Shown here piece after piece: positions 54,513 to 64,000 of a stretch of 64,000 nt of DNA. This DNA comes from Saccharibacillus brassicae (lineage in GTDB: Bacteria; Bacillota; Bacilli; Paenibacillales; Paenibacillaceae). The notes beneath the pieces were generated by a model that had not been told where the DNA came from, searched no databases, and saw only the letters and a list, made by a program, of their open reading frames with translations. Each line of letters opens with the position of its first letter. The stretch's first letter is position 1. The translations under genes were made by a program, and so were the position numbers. Where the stretch lies: the NCBI RefSeq assembly GCF_006542275.1, contig NZ_CP041217.1, positions 682,001 to 746,000 of the forward strand, written 5' to 3'.

Positions 54513-55628
54513 CTACACGAAACGGAACGGTTCCGTATTCGGTTCGGAAGCGTGGACGGTCGTCTCGCTGCCGCTTTCGCGCAGCATTTTGCCCAAAATA
54601 TTCGCCACTTCGCGCTTCATGATTTTCTCCGAGTTGTGGCCGGGATCGATAATCGCAAGTCCGGCCATCAGCGCGTCGTGCGCCGTATGGTAATCGATAT
54701 CGCCGGTGATCAGCACGTCGGCTCCCTGACGGAGCGCATGATGAATATAGCGGCTGCCCGATCCGCCGAGCACGGCCGCTTTTTTGATTACGCGCTCCGC
54801 ATCGCCGACGACGCGGGCCGCCGGCACGTCAAAGCCTTGCTTGACGACTTCCGTCAGCTCGCCAAGCGTCTTGGGCTGCGCCAGCTTGCCGATACGGCCG
54901 AGGCCGTACGCTTGGCCCGTCTGCTCAAGCTTGTACAGGTCGTACGACACTTCTTCGTACGGGTGCGCCTTCAACATGCCCCGGATCGCTTTGGCGCGCA
55001 CACTCTCCGGCAGCACGGTCTCGATCCGGATTTCTTCGGCCCGCTCCAGCTTGCCGGGGCTGCCCAGATACGGACGGGTCCCTTCGCCCGGCAGAAAAGT
55101 GCCCGTGCCTGCCGTGCTGAAGCTGCAGTGCGAATAGTCGCCGATCGTGCCCGCGCCGGCCGATAGCAGCGCGTCGAGCACGCCCTGATGATGGCTTGAC
55201 GGCACATGGACGACGAGCTTGTACAGCGGCTCGCGCTGCAGTTCTTCGAGCGGCTTCGGTTCGACGATGCCGACCAGATCCGCCATCCAGTCGTTCATGC
55301 CGCCTTCGGCCACATCCAGATTTGTATGGCTGATATAGACGGCGATATCGTGCTTGATCAATTTTTCGTACAGGGCGCCCATCGGCGTATCGGTGCGCAA
55401 GTTCGCAAGCGGCCGGAAAATGATCGCGTGATGCGCGACGATCAGATTGGCGCCGAGTGCAATCGCTTCGTCCACCACTTCGGGCGTCACGTCAAGCGCG
55501 ACGAGCACTTTCGGAATTTCCTTGTTCAGCGTGCCGAGCTGCAGGCCGATTTTGTCGTTCTCCACGGCCAGCGCTTTGGGCGCGAACTTCTCCATCAGTT
55601 GGACAACGGTTTGTCCTTTGGCAAACAT
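54513..55628 (-). CDS. Nif3-like dinuclear metal centre protein, YqfO type
   Basis: The 371-residue protein belongs to the NIF3/YqfO family, annotated as GTP cyclohydrolase 1 type 2 homologs. The metal site is built from both ends: LIVAHHAIIF near the N-terminus and DPGHNSEKI near the C-terminus. A PII-like domain is inserted between them (about 135-240), as in Bacillus YqfO. The start has GGAGG seven bases upstream and overlaps trmK by 34 bases. The physiological role is not settled. Confidence 0.92.
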   Translation of the reverse strand: MFAKGQTVVQLMEKFAPKALAVENDKIGLQLGTLNKEIPKVLVALDVTPEVVDEAIALGANLIVAHHAIIFRPLANLRTDTPMGALYEKLIKHDIAVYISHTNLDVAEGGMNDWMADLVGIVEPKPLEELQREPLYKLVVHVPSSHHQGVLDALLSAGAGTIGDYSHCSFSTAGTGTFLPGEGTRPYLGSPGKLERAEEIRIETVLPESVRAKAIRGMLKAHPYEEVSYDLYKLEQTGQAYGLGRIGKLAQPKTLGELTEVVKQGFDVPAARVVGDAERVIKKAAVLGGSGSRYIHHALRQGADVLITGDIDYHTAHDALMAGLAIIDPGHNSEKIMKREVANILGKMLRESGSETTVHASEPNTEPFRFV

Positions 55629-56365
55629 GCCAGCACCTCCTTGAGCCGTTGAATACGGCGTTCGAGCGATTCTTTTTTGCCGCGTGCGTCTTCGCTATCC
55701 GAGCGGCCCATCGATGCCGCGACCCCTTCCAGCTTCGCGATCTCGCTCCGCCATTTCCGGTGGAACACCGGCGAAGCTTCGCGCACGAGAAAAGGGCCGA
55801 AATCAAGCAGCTGGTCGGCTTCAAGCCGGACCGGCGGCTCGCCCACGGTCGTCGGCGCGTACAGGCGCGCGTTGTCCTCGACCGCCGAGAGACTGCGGTC
55901 CCCGGTCAGCACTTCGTAGATTTTGCCGTCTTCTTCGAGGATATGTTCCTCCGTCAGCAGCCAGCCTTCCCGCAGCAGCCAGCGGCGCACGAGATCTTCG
56001 CCGACGTTCGGCTGCAGAATCAACCGCTGCACGCCGGCAAGCTTGGCTTTGCCTTCGGTCAAAATGCGGACGATCAACGCGCCGCCCATGCCGGCGATCG
56101 TAATGACGTCCGCTTCGCCCGCTTCGATCGCGGCCAGACCGTCGCCGAGCCGCACCTCGATCTGGCTCTGCAGTCCCGCTTCCGCGACCTGCTTCGACGC
56201 GGCGTCGTAAGGGCCGCGATTGACCTCGCCCGCGATCGCCGAAGGAACGCGGCCTTCGCGCACCGCAAAAGTCGGCAGCAGCGCATGGTCCGAGCCGATG
56301 TCCGCCAGGCGGCTGCCGGGCGGGATCAACCCGCAAATCTTGTTCAAACGTTCCGATAATTTCAT
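55595..56365 (-). CDS. trmK: tRNA (adenine-N1) methyltransferase, A22
   Basis: TrmK methylates N1 of A22 in tRNA with SAM. The 256-residue protein has the SAM-binding motif RLADIGSDHALLP at about 19-31, VITIAGMGGALIV, ILQPNVGEDLVRRWL and a C-terminal coiled coil. ATG 56365 overlaps the stop of the upstream membrane protein gene as ATGA, so it is translationally coupled. In B. subtilis the order sigA, cccA, trmK, yqfO is similar. Confidence 0.94.
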   Translation of the reverse strand: MKLSERLNKICGLIPPGSRLADIGSDHALLPTFAVREGRVPSAIAGEVNRGPYDAASKQVAEAGLQSQIEVRLGDGLAAIEAGEADVITIAGMGGALIVRILTEGKAKLAGVQRLILQPNVGEDLVRRWLLREGWLLTEEHILEEDGKIYEVLTGDRSLSAVEDNARLYAPTTVGEPPVRLEADQLLDFGPFLVREASPVFHRKWRSEIAKLEGVAASMGRSDSEDARGKKESLERRIQRLKEVLACLPKDKPLSN

Positions 56366-57195
56366 ACAGACACCCACGCAATCCATTTTTTTCGCCAGAC
56401 AAATAAGAAGATGAACGCCAGCGCCAGCTTGCCGAGGATGTACAAAATGATGCCGTCCGTCGTATTCTGGCGCAGCAGCAGGTCGTCGAGCTCCGGCATA
56501 AACCAGAGCGTGATGCCGACCGCGAAGTAAATCGAAGCGAAGCGTTTCGCTTTATGATGGGCGAGCCAGCTGAGCCACAGCAGCAGCATGCTGAGCGGCA
56601 CCCAGAGCAGTTGGAGCATCGGCCAGGAAGCCGCCGGATTCATCTGCCCGAAAAATTTGGCGTACAGCAGAATCAGCGCGCCCCAGCCGCAGTAATGCAG
56701 CAGTCCGCTCGGCACGATCATCCCGACCGCCAACCAGACGACGGCGCATACCGCGATCAATCCGAGCATGGCCATCGGTTCCTGCCAGCCGTTGAGCCGA
56801 ATCATCCACGCCCCGAGGCCGAGCAGCACGATGCTGCCGATCGCGTACAGCATCTGCCCGCCCATGCCGCCCATCCAGGCTCTTCCCCTGGCGTATGTAC
56901 CGAGCCCGTAGCAGAACGAGACAAGCGCCGCGATCGCGGCCGCCTGAAACGGCCAATCCAGAATCGGGAAATAGAACCCGATCAGGAAGATCAGCGCCAC
57001 GCTGATAAACGAAAGCGCCCACAGCTTGAAATTGCCCTTTTTCAGTTCGGTGACCGACAAAGTGCTTTTCTGGGTCTGCGTCGCTTCGTCGTCATATAAG
57101 TTTAACAAAAAATCGCAGTAATGTTCGGGCAAAAGTTTGCCTTTGCGCCAATTTTCGATCTCCATAATAATGACTCTCTTTTTTTCCCGTTCCAA
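56362..57195 (-). CDS. Hypothetical membrane protein upstream of trmK
   Basis: The 277-residue protein has a soluble head with NWRKGKLLPEHYCDFLLNLY (about residues 15-34) and about eight to nine TM segments; short charged loops and a final RKKW motif follow. The head-plus-TM layout recalls DUF2157-type proteins, but I do not name it. I chose TTG 57195, which has GGAGGAGGAG just upstream. ATG 57165 is the alternative with a weak site. It overlaps trmK. Confidence 0.72.
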   Translation of the reverse strand: MEREKKRVIIMEIENWRKGKLLPEHYCDFLLNLYDDEATQTQKSTLSVTELKKGNFKLWALSFISVALIFLIGFYFPILDWPFQAAAIAALVSFCYGLGTYARGRAWMGGMGGQMLYAIGSIVLLGLGAWMIRLNGWQEPMAMLGLIAVCAVVWLAVGMIVPSGLLHYCGWGALILLYAKFFGQMNPAASWPMLQLLWVPLSMLLLWLSWLAHHKAKRFASIYFAVGITLWFMPELDDLLLRQNTTDGIILYILGKLALAFIFLFVWRKKWIAWVSV

Positions 57196-57444
57196 AAGCG
57201 CTCCTCCTCCATGACTGAAGCCGTTCTCTTCTTCTATATCGGCAGGTCGCTTCGCCGCGATTAAGCGGACGCGCATTTTTCTGCCGCGAACCGGCTTGTC
57301 CCCGTCGACAAGCGGACGCGAACATTCTTCTACGACCAGTCTACCCGGAAAGAATCGTCCCGCCTATCCGGCGCTTTGCATAAACATCCGGGACTTTTGA
57401 TCGTGAACGAAACGAATCCGACGGGTGCGGGCAGGTTTTGAGGC
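57196..57444. other. Intergenic region between sigA terminator and the membrane protein gene
   Basis: About 250 bases with no supported gene. It should contain the promoter for the membrane protein-trmK-yqfO unit, but no clear -35/-10 pair stands out. Confidence 0.4.
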
Positions 57445-57474
57445 AAAAAAACGCCGGAGCGGCGCTCCGGCGTT
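57445..57474 (-). terminator. Terminator downstream of sigA
   Basis: A perfect 11-bp stem AACGCCGGAGC/GCTCCGGCGTT with a three-base loop, followed by a run of T on the minus strand. Confidence 0.93.
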
Positions 57475-57493
57475 CGGCTGTGCGTATCCGGTT

Positions 57494-58618
57494 CTATTCG
57501 AGGAAATCTTTGAGACGCTTGCTGCGGCTCGGATGACGAAGTTTGCGCAGCGCTTTGGCTTCGATCTGGCGTATCCGCTCGCGGGTCACACCGAACACTT
57601 TGCCAACTTCTTCGAGCGTGCGCGTACGTCCGTCGTCCAGGCCGAAACGCAGCCGGAGCACGTTCTCCTCGCGGTCGGTCAGCGTGTCGAGCACGTCTTC
57701 GAGCTGCTCCTTGAGCAGTTCGTAAGCCGCGGCGTCGGCCGGAGCCAACGCTTCCTGGTCTTCGATAAAGTCGCCGAGGTGCGAATCGTCTTCTTCGCCG
57801 ATCGGCGTCTCCAGCGATACCGGCTCCTGCGCGATCTTCATGATCTCGCGCACTTTCTCGACGCTGAGTTCCATCTCCGCCGCGATTTCTTCGGGCGACG
57901 GCTCGCGTCCGTATTCCTGCAGCAGTTGGCGGGAGACCCGAATCAGCTTGTTGATCGTCTCGACCATATGCACCGGAATCCGGATGGTACGCGCCTGGTC
58001 GGCGATCGCGCGGGTAATGGCCTGACGAATCCACCAGGTGGCATACGTACTGAATTTGAACCCTTTTTTGTAATCGAACTTTTCTACCGCTTTGATCAGA
58101 CCCATGTTGCCTTCCTGGATCAGGTCCAGGAACAGCATGCCGCGGCCGACGTAGCGTTTGGCGATGCTGACGACAAGCCGAAGATTAGCTTCCGCCAGTC
58201 GGCGCTTGGCTTCGTCGTCGCCTTCCATGATCCGCTTCGCCAACTGGACTTCGTCGTCGGCGGACAGCAGCGGAACGCGGCCGATTTCTTTGAGGTACAT
58301 GCGCACCGGATCGTTGATCTTGATACCCGGAGGCAGCGCCAGGTCATCGTTGAATTCGAATTCCTCGCTGCCCTCCCGTTCGCGCGGCCGTGCCTGTTCT
58401 TCTTCCTCGTCCGTTTCGTCGCTCACTTCGATACCCTGGTCGCCGAGCTGCTCGTAAAACTCTTCGATCTGCTCGGGGTCCTGATCGAACGGCGACAGTT
58501 TCTCCGCAATCTCCTTGTAACTGAGATGGGATCTTTTTTTGCCGAGTTCGATCAATTGTTCTTTCACCTGTTCAAGGGTCTGTTCGCCTTCCAATTCCGT
58601 ATGTTGCTCGTTCGCCAT
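57494..58618 (-). CDS. sigA: Primary sigma factor SigmaA (RpoD)
   Basis: The housekeeping sigma factor. The 374 residues include an acidic region 1 with [15 protein letters not shown], region 1.2-2 with [14 protein letters not shown] and the -10 recognition helix [14 protein letters not shown], region 3, and the region 4 helix-turn-helix [21 protein letters not shown] that reads -35 boxes. This matches the TTGACA/TATAAT promoters seen here. It lies 44 bases after dnaG, as in the usual macromolecular synthesis operon. Confidence 0.98.
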   Translation of the reverse strand: MANEQHTELEGEQTLEQVKEQLIELGKKRSHLSYKEIAEKLSPFDQDPEQIEEFYEQLGDQGIEVSDETDEEEEQARPREREGSEEFEFNDDLALPPGIKINDPVRMYLKEIGRVPLLSADDEVQLAKRIMEGDDEAKRRLAEANLRLVVSIAKRYVGRGMLFLDLIQEGNMGLIKAVEKFDYKKGFKFSTYATWWIRQAITRAIADQARTIRIPVHMVETINKLIRVSRQLLQEYGREPSPEEIAAEMELSVEKVREIMKIAQEPVSLETPIGEEDDSHLGDFIEDQEALAPADAAAYELLKEQLEDVLDTLTDREENVLRLRFGLDDGRTRTLEEVGKVFGVTRERIRQIEAKALRKLRHPSRSKRLKDFLE

Positions 58619-58662
58619 TCTAGACTCCCTCCTCCCCGGACTTCGAACCGGAAACTCGTTCG

Positions 58663-60642
58663 TTACTGACGCTCCAGGGCTATGATTTCACTTGCGATTT
58701 GAGCGGCGAGCAGGAAATCCCCGTCTTTTTCGGCACGGATCATCTCTTCGCGCTTGCTTTCGATGCCGCGCAGCCGGGGGAACTTGCGCACTTCCCGGAT
58801 GCAGTCGTCGAGTACCTGCTCGTTCCACTCCCGCGGCCCTTCGATCATGACGATCGAGCTGACGGCTTTCTCCAGCTTCTCGTCCTGCAGCGACGAGATA
58901 AAGCGGCTGCTGTCGGGCTCGCGGTCCTGCGCGTAAAAAGCATACAGATAGGCGGCGATTGCCGCATATTCGGGTGTGTTGAACTCTTCGCCGAGGCGGG
59001 CCGCGACGTAATCGGCCGCCTGGCGGTCCTGCAGCATGAGGAACAGGAGACGGCGTTCGGCCGCCTGATGGCCCGGCAGCAGATTGCGGTCGGGACGCGA
59101 CCTGCGCTGCTGCGGGAAAAAGTCTTCTTCGGCATTGGCGTAATTGCCGCCGCCGAAGCCGCTTTTTTTGCCGTAGCCTCCCTTGTTGCCGTAATCGCTT
59201 TTGTTGTTGTAATCGCTCCGCTTGCGTCCTTGGCCGCCGTACTGACCCTGCCCGCCGCCCCGGCCGCCCTGCTGGGGCCCGGAGTAGGCCGGTCCCGGAT
59301 CTTCCTGACCCGGCGCCGGCCGGCTCTGTTCCTGGCGGATCAGGTTCGAATCCTGCTTCAGGCTGTCGAACGAGATGTCGACTTCCGAAGACAGGTCGCG
59401 CAGATACACTTCGCGTTCGGTCGGGGAATGCAGCGCCGCGATGATCGGCAGTGCCGCTTTGGCATAGTCGAGCCGGCCGCTTTCTTCGGCGAGCTTGTAG
59501 CCCCGCTTCAGATTGGACAACCGGAACTTCGTTGTCGACGCCGCGTCTTCCACGATCTGGCGTACGAAGCGTTCGCCGCCGTTCGACCGGATATAATCGT
59601 CCGGGTCGAGGCCGGGCGGCAGCATCGCCACCTTGACCTGCAAGCCGGCCTGCTCCAGAATTGGAATGCTTTTGAGCGCGGCGTTCTGGCCGGCATTGTC
59701 GCCGTCGTAACAGACGAGCACTTCGTCCGCCGTCGTCTTGATCATGGCGGCGTGCTGTTCGGTAAGCGACGTGCCCATCGTGGCGACGCCGTTCTGGACG
59801 CCGGCTTCCCACGCCGCGATGACGTCGCCGTAGCCTTCGAACAGGACGGCCTGCCGCTGCTTGCGGATCGCGCTGCGCGCTTGGTCGAAATTGTACAGCA
59901 CCCGGCTTTTGTTGAACAACCGGCTTTCGGGCGAATTCAAGTATTTCGGCTGACCTTCGCCCAGAATCCGGCCGGCAAAGGCAATCGTTTTGCCGCTGCG
60001 GTTCGCGATAGGGAAAATGATCCGGCTGCGGAAGCGGTCGACGTAACCGTCGCCGCTCTGGCGGGCCGAGATCAATCCGCCTTTTTCCATCTCCGCCAGG
60101 TCGAACGACCGTTTGTCCAGAAACTGGACCAGCGTGTCCCAGCGGTCCGGCGCGAATCCGATCCGGAATTGTTCGATCAGCTTGTCGTTAATGCCGCGGC
60201 CGCGCAAATATTCCAGCGCGGGCAGCCCGTGCTCCGTGTTTTTCAACAGAAAATGATAAAATTTCTCGCTCCATTCGTAAGCTTGAAGGAGACGTCCGGT
60301 TTCTCGGTCTTGAGGCGACTCCGGCTTTCCGCTCGTATTCTGGAAAGGGATATGCGACTCTTCGGCCATAATCTTCACGGCTTCGGGGAAAGAAAGTCCT
60401 TCGATTTCCATCCTGAACTTGATGGCGTTGCCCCCCATGCCGCAGCCGTAGCAATAGAAGATTTGGCGATCCGGCGTCACCGTAAAAGAAGGGGTCTTTT
60501 CGGAATGGAACGGGCACAGGCCTTTCATGTACTTGCCCTGCTTGGTCAGATGAACGTGTCTGCCCACCGTCTCGACGATATCGTGCTGCGTGAGCACCGC
60601 ATCGATCGTTTCCTCCGGAATATTTCCGTATTCCGTACTCAT
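58663..60642 (-). CDS. dnaG: DNA primase with glycine-rich linker
   Basis: DnaG makes RNA primers at the fork. The 659-residue protein has the zinc finger (C43, H46, C64, C67: [19 protein letters not shown]), the catalytic core with Toprim [10 protein letters not shown] and [11 protein letters not shown], and a C-terminal helicase-binding domain. About 80 residues (roughly 435-515) between core and C-terminal domain are rich in Gly, Gln, Tyr, Arg and Asn and look disordered; family members near 600 residues lack this. ATG 60642 follows AAGGTGG; GTG 60651 lies inside that site. Confidence 0.96.
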   Translation of the reverse strand: MSTEYGNIPEETIDAVLTQHDIVETVGRHVHLTKQGKYMKGLCPFHSEKTPSFTVTPDRQIFYCYGCGMGGNAIKFRMEIEGLSFPEAVKIMAEESHIPFQNTSGKPESPQDRETGRLLQAYEWSEKFYHFLLKNTEHGLPALEYLRGRGINDKLIEQFRIGFAPDRWDTLVQFLDKRSFDLAEMEKGGLISARQSGDGYVDRFRSRIIFPIANRSGKTIAFAGRILGEGQPKYLNSPESRLFNKSRVLYNFDQARSAIRKQRQAVLFEGYGDVIAAWEAGVQNGVATMGTSLTEQHAAMIKTTADEVLVCYDGDNAGQNAALKSIPILEQAGLQVKVAMLPPGLDPDDYIRSNGGERFVRQIVEDAASTTKFRLSNLKRGYKLAEESGRLDYAKAALPIIAALHSPTEREVYLRDLSSEVDISFDSLKQDSNLIRQEQSRPAPGQEDPGPAYSGPQQGGRGGGQGQYGGQGRKRSDYNNKSDYGNKGGYGKKSGFGGGNYANAEEDFFPQQRRSRPDRNLLPGHQAAERRLLFLMLQDRQAADYVAARLGEEFNTPEYAAIAAYLYAFYAQDREPDSSRFISSLQDEKLEKAVSSIVMIEGPREWNEQVLDDCIREVRKFPRLRGIESKREEMIRAEKDGDFLLAAQIASEIIALERQ

Positions 60643-60679
60643 AGTAACCACCTTCTAATGAAAATAATATTCGCTATAA

Positions 60680-61144
60680 TTAAGCCTTCTCCTGCAAATC
60701 ATGTAAAAGTTTTAAACATTTTTCCGAAAAAGCGCTTCGGTCTTCCGACGTGAATTTTTTGGGACCTTTGGTTCTTCCGCCGCCGCGGCGAACTTTGGCG
60801 CTAATATGCCGGCGATCCAGCAAAAGTTCGATATTGTCCGCGTCGTACACGAGGCCGCGCTCCGACAGGGCGTAAGCCCGTTTGGCCAACACCAGCGCGG
60901 CCAGCCCGTAATCCTGCGTAATGACCAGATCGCCGGCGCGCAGATGATTGACGATATACAGATCCGCACTTTCCTTGCCGGGGTCCACCCGCACGACCCG
61001 CACGTTGTCGGATTCGCGCAGCACATGGTCGTACGAGGACACCATGACGACCGGCACGCCGGTCAATCTTGCGGCCTGCTTGATCTCTTCCTTGACCGGG
61101 CACGCATCGGCATCGACCAAAATCCGCAGTCCTTCCGCTTCCAT
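60680..61144 (-). CDS. UPF0178 (YqxD/YaiI) family protein
   Basis: A 154-residue cytoplasmic protein of the UPF0178 family, with ILVDADACPVKEEI at 8-21, VRVVRVDPGKESADLYIVNHL and DLVITQDYGLAALVLAKRA. The acidic positions resemble a NYN/PIN nuclease fold, but no activity is established. It sits just upstream of dnaG, as yqxD does in B. subtilis. GGGGGA precedes the ATG. Confidence 0.92.
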   Translation of the reverse strand: MEAEGLRILVDADACPVKEEIKQAARLTGVPVVMVSSYDHVLRESDNVRVVRVDPGKESADLYIVNHLRAGDLVITQDYGLAALVLAKRAYALSERGLVYDADNIELLLDRRHISAKVRRGGGRTKGPKKFTSEDRSAFSEKCLKLLHDLQEKA

Positions 61145-61335
61145 CTTCTTCCCCCTTTTCGCGAAGGCGCGCCGCGGCCGCTTGAAGACCGCCGCCTGCC
61201 CCTATGCGAAAAACGGAATTCCCCCGCCAGAGCACACAATGCGCCGGCGCCGCTCTGGCGTGCCGGATCCTGCTTCTCTGTACGGGGAAGATTCCGTATC
61301 GATTCCTTATTCAGCTGCTTGCGCGGCCGCGCGTC
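61145..61335. other. Intergenic region, glyS / UPF0178 gene
   Basis: 191 bases. A 9-bp inverted repeat (CGCCAGAGC 61225-61233, GCTCTGGCG 61252-61260) lies about 75 bases after glyS. On the minus strand only TTTTTC about 12 bases later could serve as tail, so terminator function is doubtful. In B. subtilis ccpN and yqfL lie in this interval; here they are absent. Confidence 0.4.
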
Positions 61336-63420
61336 TTACTGCCAGACCAACTTGCCGAAATCGGCGAAGCGCTTGAGATCCGCATCGATCGCGGCAAGCA
61401 GGGCCAGACGGTTGGCGCGTACCTTTTCGTCCTCTGCCATTACCATTACCCGGTCGAAGAACGTTGTAATCGGCTGCTTGAGCCCCGCCAGCGCGCCCAG
61501 TTCCGCTTCGGCGGCGCCGCGTTCGCCGTTTGCCCAGGACGCCCGCTGCTGCTGAAGCTCCTGCCACGCGCGGAACAATTCCTGCTCCGGTTCGCCTTCG
61601 AACAACTCCGGCTGCACGCTGCTGCCGTCCGATTTGGATGCCAGATTGCCGGTACGCGTGAACGACTCCACGGTGATCTTGAAATCGCCTTCGCCGGAGA
61701 TACCGTTCATCAGCGCTTTGCCCCGGGCCACGACGGCCGGAACGTCGCCGAAGCCGGCCGCGATGACCGCGTCGACGACGTCGTAACGCAGCGTCTCCGA
61801 CAGCAGTTTTTTGACGCGAAGCTCGAAGAAGTCGCGCAGGTCGCTGCGCACTTCATCCGCCGTCCGCTTCAGGTTGCCGGCCTGCTCATGCACCGAGATC
61901 GACACGTCGAACAGCTGGTCGAGCGTCAGGTCGAGCTTGTGGTCGAGCAGGATCTGCACGATGCCCGCCGCCTGGCGGCGCAGCGCATAAGGGTCCTGCG
62001 AACCGGTCGGAATGATGCCAATGCCGAAAAATCCGACGATGGCGTCCAGTTTGTCGGCCAGGCTGACCGCCGAGCCGACGATGGAAGCCGGCACGGATTC
62101 GCCGGCGAAACGCGGCTGGTAATGTTCGAACACGGCGCGCGCGACGGATTCTTTCTCGCGGGCTTTGCGCGCGTAGTCTTCGCCCATGACGCCCTGCAGT
62201 TCGGGGAACTCGTACACCATCTGGGTTACGAGGTCGAACTTGCAGATGTCGGCGGCGCGGCTGACGTCCTGCTTGTCTTCGCTGTCCAGGTTGAGCAGTT
62301 CCGCGATGCGGTCGGCCGTTTGGCGAATACGGCGCACTTTGTCGCCGGTGCTGCCGAGCTCTTCGTGGAACACGACGTTCTCAAGCTTCGACAGCGCGTC
62401 CGCGATCGGCAGCTTCTGGTCTTCTTCATAGAAGAACTTGGCGTCCGACAGACGGGCCCGCAGCACTTTCTCGTTGCCTTTGGCGATCACGTCGAGCGAC
62501 TTGGCATCGCCGTTGCGCACGGTTACGAAGAACGGCAGCAGCTTGCCTTCGGCGTCCAGAACCGGGAAGTACCGCTGGTGTTCGCGCATCGACGTGATGA
62601 GCACGTCCTGCGGAATGTTCAGGAACGATTCCTCGAACGTACCGAACAAAGCGGTCGGCGTCTCGACGAGGAACACCACTTCTTCCAGCAGGTCGTCCTT
62701 GATCGCGATATTCCAGTTGCGTTCTTCGGCCAGGTCGCGAATCTGCTTAAGAATCAGCGCCTGCCGCTCTTCCACGTTCGCGATGACATGCTGCGCGCGC
62801 AGCGCTTCGACGTAATCCGAAGCCCGCTCGATCGAAGTCTCGCCGCCGAGGAACCGGTGTCCGCGCGTAACGCGGCCCGTGTGCACATCGGTAATGTCGA
62901 ACGGCACGACTTCTTCGCCGAACAGCGCGACCATCCAGCGGATCGGACGGACGAATTTGAAATCGTACGTGCTCCAGCGCATGTTTTTCGGGAAACTCAT
63001 CGACGAGATGAGGCTTTTGAGTCCTTCCGGCAGCAGCGCGGACGCTTCCTGTCCGTTCAGGCTTTTGGTCGCGTAGATATATTCCACGCCGGCCAGTTCC
63101 TTGAACGTGAAGTCGCTCGCTTCCACGCCCTGGCTGCGGGCAAAGCCCAGAGCGGCTTTGGTCCATTCGCCGTTTGCGTCCTGCGCGATTTTGCGGGAAG
63201 GGCCTTTGACTTCTTCGCTGACGTCTTCCTGCTTCTCCGCAACGCCGCGCGCCAATACGGCCAGGCGGCGCGGAGTCGCGTACGCTTCTACCGTATCGTA
63301 GCCCAGACGCGAAGCGTCCAGCCATTTTTCCGTTTTCTCGCGCAGCTGGTTCATCGCCGCGCGCAGGAAGCGGGCGGGTACTTCTTCAAGCCCGATTTCG
63401 AGCAGCAGATCTTTTGCCAT
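61336..63420 (-). CDS. glyS: Glycyl-tRNA synthetase beta subunit
   Basis: Beta subunit of the tetrameric (alpha2 beta2) GlyRS. The 694 residues start with DLLLEIGLEEVPARFLRAAMNQL and contain GPSRKIAQDANGEWTKAALGFARSQG, followed by an HD-like domain and a C-terminal tRNA-binding domain (LLAAIDADLKRFADFGKLVWQ end). The ATG overlaps the glyQ stop by one base (TAATG). Confidence 0.97.
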   Translation of the reverse strand: MAKDLLLEIGLEEVPARFLRAAMNQLREKTEKWLDASRLGYDTVEAYATPRRLAVLARGVAEKQEDVSEEVKGPSRKIAQDANGEWTKAALGFARSQGVEASDFTFKELAGVEYIYATKSLNGQEASALLPEGLKSLISSMSFPKNMRWSTYDFKFVRPIRWMVALFGEEVVPFDITDVHTGRVTRGHRFLGGETSIERASDYVEALRAQHVIANVEERQALILKQIRDLAEERNWNIAIKDDLLEEVVFLVETPTALFGTFEESFLNIPQDVLITSMREHQRYFPVLDAEGKLLPFFVTVRNGDAKSLDVIAKGNEKVLRARLSDAKFFYEEDQKLPIADALSKLENVVFHEELGSTGDKVRRIRQTADRIAELLNLDSEDKQDVSRAADICKFDLVTQMVYEFPELQGVMGEDYARKAREKESVARAVFEHYQPRFAGESVPASIVGSAVSLADKLDAIVGFFGIGIIPTGSQDPYALRRQAAGIVQILLDHKLDLTLDQLFDVSISVHEQAGNLKRTADEVRSDLRDFFELRVKKLLSETLRYDVVDAVIAAGFGDVPAVVARGKALMNGISGEGDFKITVESFTRTGNLASKSDGSSVQPELFEGEPEQELFRAWQELQQQRASWANGERGAAEAELGALAGLKQPITTFFDRVMVMAEDEKVRANRLALLAAIDADLKRFADFGKLVWQ

Positions 63421-64000
63421 TACGCTTCCCCTCCTTTCTTGATCAACGGGAAGCCGAGCTTCTCGCGCTCCTCCACGTAGGAAGCCGCCACTTTACGGGC
63501 CAGATTGCGCACTCTCGTAATGTAGCCGGTCCGTTCCGTCACGCTGATCGCGCCGCGGGCGTCGAGCAGGTTGAACGTATGCGAACATTTCAACACGTAA
63601 TCGTAAGCCGGGAACACGAGGTTCGCCTCGGCCGCACGCGCCGCTTCCTGCTCGTACATGTTGAACAGCGTGAACAGCATCTTGGCGTCGGACAGCTCGA
63701 ACGTGTATTTGGAATGCTCGTATTCCGCCTGGCGGTAGACGTCGCCATAAGTCATGCCTTCCACGTATTCCAGATCGAACACATTCTCTTTGTCCTGGAT
63801 ATAGGAAGCGAGGCGCTCCATGCCGTACGTGATCTCGACCGCAACCGGATGGGTCTCCAGACCGCCGACCTGCTGGAAATAAGTGAACTGCGTAATTTCC
63901 ATGCCGTCCAGCCAGACTTCCCAGCCGAGGCCCGCACAGCCGAGCGTCGGGTTCTCCCAGTTGTCTTCGACGAACCGGATATCGTGCACGAGCGGATCGA
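63420..64000 (-). CDS. glyQ: Glycyl-tRNA synthetase alpha subunit, N-terminus beyond window
   Basis: Catalytic alpha subunit. About 193 residues are visible from the right edge to the TAA at 63420-63422; the family has about 295, so roughly the first hundred are missing. Visible motifs are [39 protein letters not shown] and MERLASYIQ. The frame stays open to base 64000. Confidence 0.96.
   Translation of the reverse strand, partial: DPLVHDIRFVEDNWENPTLGCAGLGWEVWLDGMEITQFTYFQQVGGLETHPVAVEITYGMERLASYIQDKENVFDLEYVEGMTYGDVYRQAEYEHSKYTFELSDAKMLFTLFNMYEQEAARAAEANLVFPAYDYVLKCSHTFNLLDARGAISVTERTGYITRVRNLARKVAASYVEEREKLGFPLIKKGGEA

Noticed and set aside
61225..61260. Inverted repeat after glyS considered as terminator
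   Set aside because: The loop is long and the T run is separated by about a dozen GC-rich bases, so intrinsic termination is not supported.

Overview
This is a chromosomal core region from a GC-rich member of the Bacilli, most likely Paenibacillaceae (Paenibacillus, Saccharibacillus or a near relative). The evidence is PyrR with a PyrR-type leader, DivIVA, SepF, a Bacillus-type SigA, BshC (bacillithiol), a DUF3397 gene next to panE and bshC, and B. subtilis-like gene order in several blocks. Almost every gene is on the minus strand. The long plus-strand open frames opposite them are codon-bias shadows. I see no phage, insertion sequence, CRISPR array, tRNA or rRNA.

Layout from left to right. 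1-3330 is a pyrimidine operon pyrR-pyrB-pyrC (pyrC runs off the left edge) behind a PyrR-controlled attenuator. 3438-5435 (+) is a chemoreceptor whose sensor domain carries an amino-acid-binding signature. 5628-6881 is dapL, which makes meso-diaminopimelate in one step. 7184-8664 holds lspA and a RluD-type pseudouridine synthase. 8874-12457 is ileS of the eukaryote-like class 2 type behind a T-box leader. 12500-16312 is divIVA, ylmH, ylmG, sepF, ylmE and pgeF. 16427-30922 is the division and cell wall cluster in reverse: ftsZ, ftsA, divIB, murG, murD, mraY, murF, murE, a PASTA penicillin-binding protein, ftsL, rsmH and mraZ. 31139-34090 is ahcY and bshC. 34363-39177 is an oligopeptide importer (oppF, oppC, oppB, oppA) without a second ATPase. 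39384-43555 holds DUF3397, panE, a secreted coiled-coil protein (+) and an orphan solute-binding protein. 43683-48866 is a ylaL-ylaG-like block: PIN-PhoH ATPase, PPOX-like protein, LCP transferase and TypA. 49021-53592 holds a membrane protein, thiI with its cysteine desulfurase, a lytic transglycosylase and a DUF3907 gene. 54014-54450 is rnpB. 54513-64000 is the macromolecular synthesis block: Nif3-like protein, trmK, a membrane protein, sigA, dnaG, a UPF0178 gene, glyS and glyQ (cut by the right edge).

The genes work together mainly in envelope growth and division. DapL supplies meso-DAP to MurE, which carries the DNPR meso-DAP signature. MurF, MraY, MurD and MurG build lipid II. The PBP, FtsL, DivIB, FtsA, FtsZ, SepF and DivIVA form the septum. 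Internal promoters and terminators split the division cluster into several transcription units.

No clearly new system was found. The observations most worth a second look are: the division cluster lacks all the sporulation genes that sit there in Bacillus (spoVD, spoVE, spoIIGA, sigE, sigG) and also lacks murB; the RNase P RNA has ancestral type A features; IleRS is of the class usually linked to mupirocin tolerance; DnaG has a glycine/tyrosine-rich disordered linker; and the opp operon encodes only one ATPase.
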